Assembly (NCBI GenBank): GCA_002399975.1
Contig: DHER01000005.1
Coordinates: 1 to 51,218 of the forward strand
Direction: 5' to 3'
Length of the DNA: 51,218 nucleotides
Origin: Firmicutes bacterium UBA4845
Lineage (GTDB): Bacteria; Bacillota; Clostridia; Tissierellales; Sedimentibacteraceae
A program made the position numbers and the translations under genes. Numbering within the stretch: the stretch's first letter is position 1; every line of letters starts with the position of its first letter. Below the pieces are notes generated by a model. It worked only from the letters and a program-made list of their open reading frames with translations, was not told the DNA's origin and did no database searches. Shown piece by piece: positions 1 to 8,363 of this stretch.

Positions 1-78
1 AAACTCATTCATGCGTTTGTCGTAAATTGAAGAAGAAACCTTCTTATCATTTTCGTAGTTTTGTGTTATACTTTTCAT
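1..78 (-). CDS. N-terminal fragment of an unidentified protein, possibly a transposase (runs off the window)
   Basis: An ATG at 78 (minus strand) is preceded by GGAGGCTCATGCT and opens a frame that runs off the left edge. It begins MKSITQNYENDKKVSSSIYD and is rich in Lys, Asn and Ser. The isolated start with a strong ribosome binding site, facing away from the metabolic genes, suggests the first residues of an insertion-sequence transposase, but 26 residues are too few to name a family. Confidence 0.35.
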   Translation of the reverse strand, partial: MKSITQNYENDKKVSSSIYDKRMNEF

Positions 79-261
79 AGCATGAGCCTCCGTTTTTGAT
101 AGTTGTTTGTCGCAATTCAATTATACCAAAAATGTTGGTTTCATGCTATTCTTTTGCTAAATATTATTGAATTTTCTAGGTCCGCATATGTTTTTATATC
201 TGCGAAGTTTTAGTTATTAATATAAAAACAAGATATCATTATCTTTAGGCAGGTGTGTTTT

Positions 262-303
262 AAATACCGGCACTACTATATTAGACAAGCAATGCCGGTA
301 TTT
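262..303. terminator. Inverted repeat, probable bidirectional terminator after the first lyase gene
   Basis: Arms AAATACCGGCA (262-272) and TGCCGGTATTT (293-303) form an 11-bp perfect stem with a 20-nt loop. It lies just past the stop of the minus-strand lyase at 331. The plus-strand side is followed by TTATTAT and is the more T-rich. It fits a weak intrinsic terminator usable from both directions. Confidence 0.55.
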
Positions 304-330
304 TTATTATAGTAAAACTATAAGCAGTTT

Positions 331-1512
331 TTAACCAAATATTTTAAGAGCTTGTTCAAAATCAGCTATTAAATCCTCTGGCTCTTCAATTCCTACTGAA
401 AGTCGGAATAAACCTGGTGTAATGCCCATTTTTCTTCTGTCTGCATCAGGCATATGACTGTGAGAGCTTGTTACAGGATGGTTAAGGGTTGTACGTAATC
501 CGCCAAGCGTTGTAGCATAATGAGCAAAATGTAGCGCTTCCATAAATTTATCTATCTTTTCTTCATCTTCAGGTACCATAAAGCTCATCATACCAGTCAT
601 AGTTTCATTTGATTCAAACAACTTCGTTGCAAGCTCGTGCTGTTTAAAGCTTTCAAGACTTGGATGGTTTACTTTGGATATATACTTATTTTCTTCAAAT
701 GCCTTAGCAAGCTTTGCAGCATTTGCCATTTGTTTTTTTACTCTTAAATCTATTGTTTGAATACCTCTGAATGCCATCCAGGACGAATTAGGATCTCCGG
801 GAGTACCGCATAACATCCTGATAGGACGAATTTTTTCTATAATTTCCGATGTTGCCGTTATAGATCCTAATATAGCGTCACTGTGTCCATTCATAAATTT
901 TGTCATGGAGTTGATAACTATATCAGCACCGTATTTAATCGGCTGAATTGATATTGGTGTAGTAAATGTATTGTCTATCATGAGAAGAGCAGAATTGGAA
1001 TGTGCTATTTCAGCCAATGAAGGAACATCTGCAATTTCAAGTGTCGGGTTCGCTAAAACCTCTGAATAAATCATTTTTGTTGTGCCTTTTACTGCTTTTT
1101 TAACGTTTTCCAAATTGTCGAAATCAACAAGTGTTGTTTCTACCCCAAATGTCGGTAAAAGTTTTGTCATAACATCAAATGTTTCGCCATAAATATTACG
1201 GTTGCATATAATATGGTCCCCAGGTTTTATTAAAGCTAACAGAGTAGTTGTAATGGCACCCATTCCAGAAGAAAATATTAATGTATCTTCACCCTCTTCT
1301 AAAAAAGAAACTATGGCAGCTAAAGAATCTCTATTTGGATTTCCTGTTCTTACATATGTGTATTTTGATGAATATGCTTCTTTTACTTCTTTTAAACTTT
1401 TCATTGTAAAAGATGTGTTGGCAAAAAGCGGGAAAGCTTCAGGCTTATTGAAATCCATTCCTTTTACAACTCTACCTGTGTATAAAACTTCTGATCCTTT
1501 TGAATATTTCAT
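331..1512 (-). CDS. PLP-dependent trans-sulfuration enzyme, methionine gamma-lyase/cystathionine lyase family (paralogue 1)
   Basis: A 393-residue protein of normal length for the Cys/Met-metabolism PLP family. The PLP Schiff-base lysine is in NSMTKFMNGHSD, the cofactor phosphate is bound by SSGMGAITT, and DNTFTTP carries the aspartate that pairs with the pyridine nitrogen. Expected chemistry is gamma- or beta-elimination of sulfur amino acids to a 2-oxo acid, ammonia and a thiol. The residue matching the specificity cysteine of classical methionine gamma-lyase (LYGCT) is glutamate here (IYGET), so the substrate is uncertain. A paralogue lies immediately upstream at 1725-2921 on the same strand, followed upstream by an amino-acid symporter, which suggests a catabolic set. 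The ATG at 1512 has GGTGGA upstream. Confidence 0.85.
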   Translation of the reverse strand: MKYSKGSEVLYTGRVVKGMDFNKPEAFPLFANTSFTMKSLKEVKEAYSSKYTYVRTGNPNRDSLAAIVSFLEEGEDTLIFSSGMGAITTTLLALIKPGDHIICNRNIYGETFDVMTKLLPTFGVETTLVDFDNLENVKKAVKGTTKMIYSEVLANPTLEIADVPSLAEIAHSNSALLMIDNTFTTPISIQPIKYGADIVINSMTKFMNGHSDAILGSITATSEIIEKIRPIRMLCGTPGDPNSSWMAFRGIQTIDLRVKKQMANAAKLAKAFEENKYISKVNHPSLESFKQHELATKLFESNETMTGMMSFMVPEDEEKIDKFMEALHFAHYATTLGGLRTTLNHPVTSSHSHMPDADRRKMGITPGLFRLSVGIEEPEDLIADFEQALKIFG

Positions 1513-1724
1513 TTAATCCACCTCTTTATTTTTTTAACTACGTTCTTATTATTATATTAATATATATAGTAAGAATAGAGTCAATATCTATTTTGTTTTT
1601 TATAAAATTTTTTGATACAATTTTTTATTCATTTATTTATATTTTTTATCTAAGTTATCGTATTCACTCACCCTCAACACGCTAAATTATTATTGATAAT
1701 AATAAGTTTGTCTATATATTCTTA

Positions 1725-2921
1725 TTATGCATATGCCTGATTAATTGCATTCAGAAAATCATTCACTAAATCCTCTGTATTTTCAATACCGCATGATATT
1801 CTCAAAAGACCATCTGATATACCCATTTCAAGTCTTTTCTCCCGTGGAACATCATAATGAGAACTCATAACAGGATATGAAAGAGTAGTGCGGTATCCTC
1901 CTAATGTCATTGCATAATGAGCAAGATTTAACTCCCGCATAAATTTGTTCATTTTTTCTCTGTCCTCAGGTAATTCTATACTCAGCATACCTCCATATTG
2001 TCCCTTAAACATAGCAGTTGCCAATTCATGCTGAGGATGATTTTTCAAACTCGGATGATTTACCTTAATAACATGAGGATTCTCGGACAAGGCAAGTGCA
2101 AGCGCAGCAGCATTTTTACATTGCTGTTTAATCCTTAAATGAAGCGTTCTCATACCTCTCTGAACTAAAAAGCTGCTGAATGGATCAGCTTGACTCCCTA
2201 TGAGAACCTGAAGATTATATGCAGGCTGAATTAATTCATTGCTTCCCGTTACAGAGCCGCAAACTGCATCGCTATGTCCATTTGCAAATTTTGTAAGGGA
2301 ATTTACAACAAGATCCGCACCATAATCTAATGGTTTGAACAGTGCACCTGTTACAAATGTATTATCCACTATGAGATAAGCATTATTTTCATGGGCAAAA
2401 TCTGCAATTGCTTTTATATCAGGTACCGTAATCATAGGATTAGACATTGTTTCTGTATATAACAGTTTAGTATTTGGTTTTATATTAGATTTAACCTGAT
2501 CCATATCAGTAAAGTCTACAAATGTTGTTTCTACACCATATTTTTCGAGAATATTATTAAATATTTCTATAGTTTCACCATAAAGTGTTTTGTCAGAAAG
2601 AATATGGTCTCCTGCTTTAGTAAGCGAAATTACCGCTGTAGAAATTGCTGCCATACCTGACGAACAACAAATAGAATTTTCGCCATTTTCCACATAATTC
2701 ATAAGTTCTATTAATGCAGACCTGTTAGGATTACGATTTCTGTTGTAGCAGAACCCTTTTGTATCATATCTGTGCTGAAGATCATCAAGATCCTCTACAT
2801 TAAAGGCAGTTGTCATGAAAATTGGAAGTGCCTCCGGATTATCATGAGGTTCTCTAACATATGCGCCTTTTGACAATAAATCTGTCCCAAAAGAAAATTT
2901 CTTATCAGTTTCTTTAAACAT
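1725..2921 (-). CDS. PLP-dependent trans-sulfuration enzyme, methionine gamma-lyase/cystathionine lyase family (paralogue 2)
   Basis: A 398-residue full-length paralogue of the 331-1512 gene. The PLP lysine lies in NSLTKFANGHSD, SSGMAAIST forms the phosphate loop and DNTFVTG the aspartate motif. It shares the IYGE/LYGE signature, with Glu where methionine gamma-lyase has Cys. The C-terminal GGYRTTLSYPVMSSH matches the substrate-carboxylate arginine region of the family. Tandem same-strand duplication with 212 bp between the genes suggests divergence toward two sulfur or gamma-substituted amino acids. The start at 2921 follows TTGAGGAGAAAAAT, a good ribosome binding site. Cystathionine gamma-lyase or homocysteine desulfhydrase activity cannot be excluded. 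Confidence 0.85.
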   Translation of the reverse strand: MFKETDKKFSFGTDLLSKGAYVREPHDNPEALPIFMTTAFNVEDLDDLQHRYDTKGFCYNRNRNPNRSALIELMNYVENGENSICCSSGMAAISTAVISLTKAGDHILSDKTLYGETIEIFNNILEKYGVETTFVDFTDMDQVKSNIKPNTKLLYTETMSNPMITVPDIKAIADFAHENNAYLIVDNTFVTGALFKPLDYGADLVVNSLTKFANGHSDAVCGSVTGSNELIQPAYNLQVLIGSQADPFSSFLVQRGMRTLHLRIKQQCKNAAALALALSENPHVIKVNHPSLKNHPQHELATAMFKGQYGGMLSIELPEDREKMNKFMRELNLAHYAMTLGGYRTTLSYPVMSSHYDVPREKRLEMGISDGLLRISCGIENTEDLVNDFLNAINQAYA

Positions 2922-3052
2922 ATTTTTCTCCTCAATTAATTATATTGATCATAAATTTTTTTACTTATAAAATCAATATACACCTAAAAACGATTTAAAA
3001 ACAATCCAAATGCTATTCCTACAATAGACAAGTAATACCCTGGTATATACTT

Positions 3053-4567
3053 TTACATTTCAGCTTCTGATGATAAACGTATTTTCCTTCTAATTTCTTC
3101 TTCTGTTTTAGCAACTTCAGGATCATCTTCATAGAAAACATAAAAATTAGGATCAACTTTACCAATGCCAAGATAACGAGCTTTATAGTCTTTAAAGAGT
3201 ACCCAAAACTTTTTCCTTAGAACAAATATTGCTATAATATTAAATGTTACAGGCAAAATAAGCGTTAAGTCCACTATTGTCCAAAATAATTCAGCTCCAT
3301 TGCCTGTCAGCTGTATTGCACTAACAATAATTAGATTAGGAATTGGAAATACAAATTTGAAAAGTTTCACCATTTTATCTCTTAAGACAGGCTTATTTTT
3401 TAATCCATAATTTATTATAGTAACATAATAAGTAAACCAACCTGTTGTAGTTGCAATTCCGAAAAGTATACACATTATACCTATAAATATACCGCCAAAT
3501 CCTCCGAAAACGTTGTCGAACGCTAATATTGTAAGTTTACCGCCAGCAGCACCGCTTGTCCAAGCCCCTGTTGCTATAATAGCAATTGCTGTTATTAAAC
3601 AAGTGAAAGCATCTATAAATACTTCAAATGATCCCCAAAGTCCCTGACGAACAGGATGTATTGTATCTGCAGAGCCATGAATCAATGGAGATGAACCTTG
3701 ACCAGCCTCATTTGAATTTATAGCACGGGTAACACCGTTTCTTACAGCTACCTTAACACCTGCACCGGCAAATCCTCCCACCGCTGCTACAGGCACAAAC
3801 GCATCTTTAAAAATTAGTGCTATGATATATGGAAATTTTTTTATATTGATAACTGCTATTGCTATGCCTCCGATTGTATATAATACACACATTAATGGCA
3901 CACACTTTGTAGCAAAATCTGCAACTCCGGAAACCCCCTTGTATATTACTGACCACACAAATAATGAATATATTATTGTAACCAATATCATATCAATACC
4001 AAAAGTTTCATTTAAAACTTCTGCAATTGTATATACTTGGGAACCTCCAAGAAATTGTACCATAAAACCTATTCCAAAAACTGCAGCCAAGAATTTACCG
4101 AGTTTTTCATGTCCCATTTCTCTTCCGATACCTTTTTCCATATAATAAACAGAACCGCCATAATATTCTCCCTTTTCATTTTTAGAGCGGTAATAACAGC
4201 CAAGTGAAGTTTCTACTATTTTTATTATAGAACCCAATATTGATTCAAGCATAAACCAAAACACAGCTCCTGGACCGCCGACTGCAATTGCTGTTGCCAC
4301 TCCGCCAATATTTCCTACACCCATGGAGCCTCCAATTGCAATGCATATTGTCTGAAAAGGTGTGAACTTTTTATTATCAGGATCACTTTCATCCTTAGTA
4401 TTACTTTCGCTCATATTTCCTATTGTGTTTTTCATAATATGGTTAAAATAGGTTACCGGAAAAAATTTTGAACCAATTATAAAATAGATACCTACAAACA
4501 ATACAAATGACAATAATGGAATCCCCCAAAAAAAATCGTCAAATTTATTTAATACATCCGCTAGCAT
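3053..4567 (-). CDS. Sodium:alanine/glycine symporter, AGCS family
   Basis: A 504-residue polytopic membrane protein with the AGCS (Na_Ala_symp) profile: an early ITIGSKFFP-like segment, the GGSMGVGNIGGVATAIAVGG stretch near residues 80-100, and SNEAGQGSSP near 285. It imports a small neutral amino acid with Na+. Its position upstream of two PLP lyases on the same strand suggests it supplies their substrate, although the 131-bp gap to the nearest lyase leaves room for a separate promoter. The start at 4567 follows AAAAGGAGAAAGTAAG. The C-terminus is charged (EEEIRRKIRLSSEAEM) and probably cytoplasmic. Confidence 0.9.
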   Translation of the reverse strand: MLADVLNKFDDFFWGIPLLSFVLFVGIYFIIGSKFFPVTYFNHIMKNTIGNMSESNTKDESDPDNKKFTPFQTICIAIGGSMGVGNIGGVATAIAVGGPGAVFWFMLESILGSIIKIVETSLGCYYRSKNEKGEYYGGSVYYMEKGIGREMGHEKLGKFLAAVFGIGFMVQFLGGSQVYTIAEVLNETFGIDMILVTIIYSLFVWSVIYKGVSGVADFATKCVPLMCVLYTIGGIAIAVINIKKFPYIIALIFKDAFVPVAAVGGFAGAGVKVAVRNGVTRAINSNEAGQGSSPLIHGSADTIHPVRQGLWGSFEVFIDAFTCLITAIAIIATGAWTSGAAGGKLTILAFDNVFGGFGGIFIGIMCILFGIATTTGWFTYYVTIINYGLKNKPVLRDKMVKLFKFVFPIPNLIIVSAIQLTGNGAELFWTIVDLTLILPVTFNIIAIFVLRKKFWVLFKDYKARYLGIGKVDPNFYVFYEDDPEVAKTEEEIRRKIRLSSEAEM

Positions 4568-4932
4568 CTTACTTTCTCCTTTTATTTTTTTGTTTTTAAA
4601 TAATTTAAAGTTTTTATTATTTAATAATTAGACAATTTCTATCAATTAAATACTACACATACTTATTTGAAGAAAGAAACAATCAATAATTTAACTTCTG
4701 CTTTTAAAAATACAAAACCGAGGACTTGGCATTTGGTAACTATAAAAATCTATATCCTGTGAAATATGAAAATACAAATTCTTTTCTCAATGAGAGGCTA
4801 GCAGTCCCCATAAATAAAACCGCTCTTGTTCCCGAATTAATATCTAATATTAAGAATAATCTCAAAATTTTTAATAATGCGTTTTCAAACAAAGTGGGCA
4901 TTAAAAGTGGGCATTTAATAAATGAACAATTA
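4568..4932. other. Gene-poor interval between symporter and HAD gene
   Basis: No convincing gene. A plus-strand frame from 4726 (MAFGNYKNLYPVKYENTNSF, later INKTALV) has a faint resemblance to the start of an isochorismatase-type hydrolase. It has no ribosome binding site and continues antisense into the HAD gene. The segment next to 4567 should hold the symporter promoter, but no good -35/-10 pair stands out. Confidence 0.3.
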
Positions 4933-5634
4933 TTATTTCTGTTCAGCAAAAGTCTGCGCCATACCCTTAATCATATAGACAAATGTTTTCATATCTCCTA
5001 CAAGATAAGTTTCCTTAACATCTACAGGACGGACTTCTCCTTGTCTGTTTATCCAGCATGTTTCATATCCAAGTTCAGTAGCCGGAACTACATCATATTT
5101 AAAACCAAATCCAGCGTGAAGAATTTCGCCTTTTTCAAGACCAAGTCTCTTTCTTGCCAAATCAAACCCCTTGTGCGAAGGCTTATATGCACCAGCCATT
5201 TCTGCCGTAACAATATCATCAAATTCCACGTCCAACTGTTTAACAGATTCTTTGATGATACTATTATCAGTATTCGTTATCAGCACAATTTTACAATACT
5301 TTTTAAGTTCCACCAGTGCATCATGTGAATCTGGAAATGCCTTCCAGCTTCCCATAGAATCAGCAAATCTCGAGCAATCGTCTTCTGTATACTTAAAGCC
5401 ATATTCTTCAAAAGTCATAGCCAGCGTATCATGAAGAACCTTACGATAGGGTTTATAACCCCCATCTATATATTCAAACTGAATTTCCTCCCAACGGTGG
5501 TGAACTTCTTTAGGATCTGCATTCTTAATACCGTTCTTCTCAAAAACATTTGCAATATACTTCTGGATTTCACCTTCCCAGTCAATCAATGTTCCAAAAC
5601 AATCAAATGTTACTGCCTTTGGTAATTGCTTCAT
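4933..5634 (-). CDS. HAD-superfamily hydrolase, haloacid dehalogenase type II-like
   Basis: 233 residues. Motif I is FDCFGTLIDWEGEI, with the nucleophile Asp near residue 10 and the CFGTL...W form typical of the L-2-haloacid dehalogenase branch. Motif II is LITNTDNS and motif III is the lysine of AYKPSHKGFDLARK. Motif IV (HAGFGFKYDVVPA) lacks the first Asp of the usual GD pair but keeps the second, as in the type II branch. Substrate unknown: a 2-haloacid or small phosphate ester. The start at 5634 follows AAAGGAGAGAAAT. It is transcribed alone on the minus strand. Confidence 0.75.
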   Translation of the reverse strand: MKQLPKAVTFDCFGTLIDWEGEIQKYIANVFEKNGIKNADPKEVHHRWEEIQFEYIDGGYKPYRKVLHDTLAMTFEEYGFKYTEDDCSRFADSMGSWKAFPDSHDALVELKKYCKIVLITNTDNSIIKESVKQLDVEFDDIVTAEMAGAYKPSHKGFDLARKRLGLEKGEILHAGFGFKYDVVPATELGYETCWINRQGEVRPVDVKETYLVGDMKTFVYMIKGMAQTFAEQK

Positions 5635-6621
5635 ATTTCTCTCCTTTTTTACTTCATGTTTAATTCATCAATGATGCATCGCTCCTACACATACCGCCAT
5701 ACGCAATATTTAAACATAATTCTACCTTCCCCCTAAAAACCTGGCCTTCTATGTGATAATACTTAGCTGCAATGACCTTTCCGATATAGTATTGCAGTAC
5801 AAAACAAGTTTTTGTAGCCCAGATCAAGCCATACCCTTTCCTGATCAGCTTGCAGATAGCTTCCCACAATTCTGCCTTGTGAACAAGCGTGCTTCCGTGA
5901 GTACCGGGCCATTTTTTTATGGACAGCCGGTTACCGAACTTTCACCTCCTTTGCCGGTTAATCATCAATAACTCAGTTCTATTTACTTTTTGCCCTCACT
6001 TTTCAGGACTCATTTTACCGAACCCAACTTCATTTACATATTTTGACGGCTTACGTGTAAATATAATATCGGACTGTAGTTATGTTTAAATTAATAACTT
6101 TGACGATGCATCTATAACATATTAATTGCAATAATGGTGCCAATACTGCGTCTGCAATAATAAATTATTTCAAAATAAGGTTTATATAATAAAAAAGGCT
6201 TATTTCTAATAAACTGTAACTTTTTTATTACCTTAAATACTGTAAATGGCGGCAGGTTGCGAAAATTCTCAAAATAATGCAATATTAAAATTCTAATAAA
6301 TTTCGCCAACCGTTTTCATTATATCACTAAATTAATTGAAAATTTTAAAGCTTTATTGATTTATTAAATTTTTAATAGTATAATTAGTTTTATAATAATC
6401 AGGAATCTTAACATAAAATATTTAATAAATTAAGTTTAAAGTTTGAGCCTTTATGTAATTACTCATGCTCATACTCCACCTAATCTTATGAATTTACTCT
6501 TACAATTAATTGTTAATGTGATATAATTTAATTGTTGGTCTGAATTCCGATTTTATTGACAAACAAAATTACCGAATATAAATATAGGCTAAATGATTTG
6601 TGTCTGTTTTAGGAGGTTCAC
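5635..6621. other. Long gene-poor interval with a possible ORF relic
   Basis: Nearly 1 kb with no well-supported gene. On the minus strand, 5660 to about 5940 stays open and reads KAELWEAICKLIRKGYGLIW, then CFVLQYYIGKVIAAKYYHIE. This looks like real protein sequence but has no clean start, so I read it as a relic of an unknown gene. A minus-strand frame at 6112-6309 is AT-rich and unconvincing. The last 110 bp hold the promoter of the sigma-54 activator. Confidence 0.3.
6509..6537 (+). promoter_or_regulatory. Candidate housekeeping promoter for the PAS/sigma-54 activator gene
   Basis: CTTACA (6509-6514), a 17-bp spacer and a consensus TATAAT (6532-6537) lie 85 bp upstream of the start at 6622. 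The -10 is perfect and the -35 matches 4 of 6 bases. Confidence 0.4.
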
Positions 6622-8298
6622 ATGAAAAGCTATATTGATATAAATTCTATTCATATCGCTGCAGCTATGTACGACAGCAGCAATATAAAACTTGCTTCAA
6701 ACAAATATTTTGATGAATTATTTCATACAGAATCAGAGTTTAAAGCTTTTGAAATTTTTCTTCTTAAGAAAATCCCACTTCCAATGGACAAAGAGATAAA
6801 ATACTTGCTATACGAATTAAACAGCAAAGAATATTTTATTTCATGTATTAGTATCTTGGACAGTGATTATATAGTCACTGTCCAAGATACTAATTGCTTA
6901 AATGATACGGTAAGAAAAATGCAAGTTTTTAAAAAAATGGAAAACGATTTTTATAAAACCATAGGCGCAATTCACGATGACTTTACAATAATTGATGAAA
7001 ATGGTGTTATTACCATGGTTTTAGATAATTTTGAAAAAATATACGGTATAAGCTGTAAGGAAGCGATAGGAAAAACAATATATGAAATGGAGGAAAGGAA
7101 AATTTTTTGCCCGTCAGTTGCTATCGAAGCGTTTAAATCTGGTAAAACAGAAACTATGCTTCAGCTAACACTAACAGCTAAAAACAAATATCTCATGTGT
7201 ACGGCAATACCTATTAAGGATAAAGACAATAAAATAATAAAAGTAGTCAGCTATACGACCAATGAAACAAAATACAATGCATTAAAAGATGAATACAAGA
7301 GATTATCTGATACATTGGAAAGATACGGTGCCGAATTAAATTATTTCCGTGACAGTGTAAATAACTTCCCGAACGTAAAGGGAAACAGCTCCGCTATCAG
7401 GAAGGTAATTTCTACAGTTAATAAAATTTCGAAATATGATACCAATGTATTATTTACAGGTAAATCGGGAGTGGGTAAAACAATGTTCGCAAAACTTACA
7501 CACTCCAAAAGCACCAGAAAAAGCGGCCCTTTCATTGAAATCAACTGTGGGGCTATTCCGGAAAATTTATTGGAATCGGAGCTGTTCGGCTATGAAAAAG
7601 GGGCCTTTACAGGCGCCAGTAAAGAAGGCAAACCCGGATTAATTGAATTGGCGAATAACGGCACCCTGTTTTTGGATGAAATCGGAGATCTTCCGCTTCA
7701 TATGCAGGTTAAGCTGTTAAAAGTAATTCAAGAGAAAAAGTTGATCCGGGTAGGCGGTACGGAATCTATAACAGTTGATTTCAGGTTAATTTCGGCAACA
7801 AGCAAGGATTTGGATGGCATGGTTAAGAACGGAAGCTTCAGAGAAGAGCTGTTTTACAGGATAAATGTGATTACTATCAATATTCCCGGCTTAAGTGAAA
7901 GAAAAGAGGACATTTTTCCGCTATGTATGTATTTTTTGGATAACTTTAATAATAAATACGGGCTTAGCAGAACCTTATCTCATACTGTTATTGATTATTT
8001 AACCGAATATACCTGGCCGGGCAATATAAGAGAGCTGGAAAACACAATTGAGAGGTTGGTATTAACTTCCGACGAGTACATGATTTCAACGGACAATCTT
8101 CCAATCAATATTAGAAAAGGTATAACGGGAACAATCCACGGCGAAAATAAATCTCTCAAAAATATACTTATGGAAGTTGAAAAAAAGGTTATACTGGAAT
8201 CATACAAGAAACACGGGACAACTACCGGAGTAGCTAAGGAACTGGGCATAAGCCAACCTTCAGCTTCGCTGAAGATAAAACAATATACTCATAAGTAA
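6622..8298 (+). CDS. Sigma-54-dependent transcriptional activator with two PAS-like domains
   Basis: 558 residues. Residues 1-100 look like a degenerate PAS sensor and about 110-210 like a second PAS (DDFTIIDENGVITMV). The AAA+ domain spans about 250-480: Walker A TGKSGVGKT, the sigma-54 contact loop GAFTGA, Walker B GTLFLDEIGD, and an arginine-finger region FREELFYRIN. The C-terminus (GTTTGVAKELGISQPSASLK) is a Fis/TyrR-type helix-turn-helix. The start at 6622 follows AGGAGGTTCAC. It is convergent with the PrpR-like activator. Its targets are unknown; the nearby amino-acid genes and the 10.5-15 kb operon are candidates. A perfect 20-bp inverted repeat lies inside the gene at 6847-6894. Confidence 0.9.
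   Translation: MKSYIDINSIHIAAAMYDSSNIKLASNKYFDELFHTESEFKAFEIFLLKKIPLPMDKEIKYLLYELNSKEYFISCISILDSDYIVTVQDTNCLNDTVRKMQVFKKMENDFYKTIGAIHDDFTIIDENGVITMVLDNFEKIYGISCKEAIGKTIYEMEERKIFCPSVAIEAFKSGKTETMLQLTLTAKNKYLMCTAIPIKDKDNKIIKVVSYTTNETKYNALKDEYKRLSDTLERYGAELNYFRDSVNNFPNVKGNSSAIRKVISTVNKISKYDTNVLFTGKSGVGKTMFAKLTHSKSTRKSGPFIEINCGAIPENLLESELFGYEKGAFTGASKEGKPGLIELANNGTLFLDEIGDLPLHMQVKLLKVIQEKKLIRVGGTESITVDFRLISATSKDLDGMVKNGSFREELFYRINVITINIPGLSERKEDIFPLCMYFLDNFNNKYGLSRTLSHTVIDYLTEYTWPGNIRELENTIERLVLTSDEYMISTDNLPINIRKGITGTIHGENKSLKNILMEVEKKVILESYKKHGTTTGVAKELGISQPSASLKIKQYTHK
6847..6894. repeat. Perfect 20-bp inverted repeat inside a coding region
   Basis: ATTAGTATCTTGGACAGTGA at 6847-6866 is followed by an 8-nt centre and its exact reverse complement at 6875-6894. 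The centre is itself self-complementary apart from one T-G pair, so the hairpin could extend to 24 pairs. It encodes residues 76-91 of the activator, between the PAS domains. It is far longer than chance would give in a coding sequence. Confidence 0.9.
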
Positions 8299-8363
8299 GT
8301 ATAAGCACCGGCTGTACCATGTTTAACAACTTAACCACATTAATATTATAAATCTGACTTGTT

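Noticed and set aside
4713..4733. TTGGCATTTGG as a sigma-54 promoter
   Set aside because: The GC element does not fall 12 bp after GG and no gene follows on that strand.
4726..5328. 200-residue plus-strand frame
   Set aside because: Mostly antisense to the HAD hydrolase, no ribosome binding site, and composition like a shadow frame.
5660..5869. 70-residue minus-strand frame as an intact gene
   Set aside because: The sequence looks protein-like, but the start would be a TTG without a ribosome binding site and the frame continues upstream to a stop. Kept only as a possible relic.
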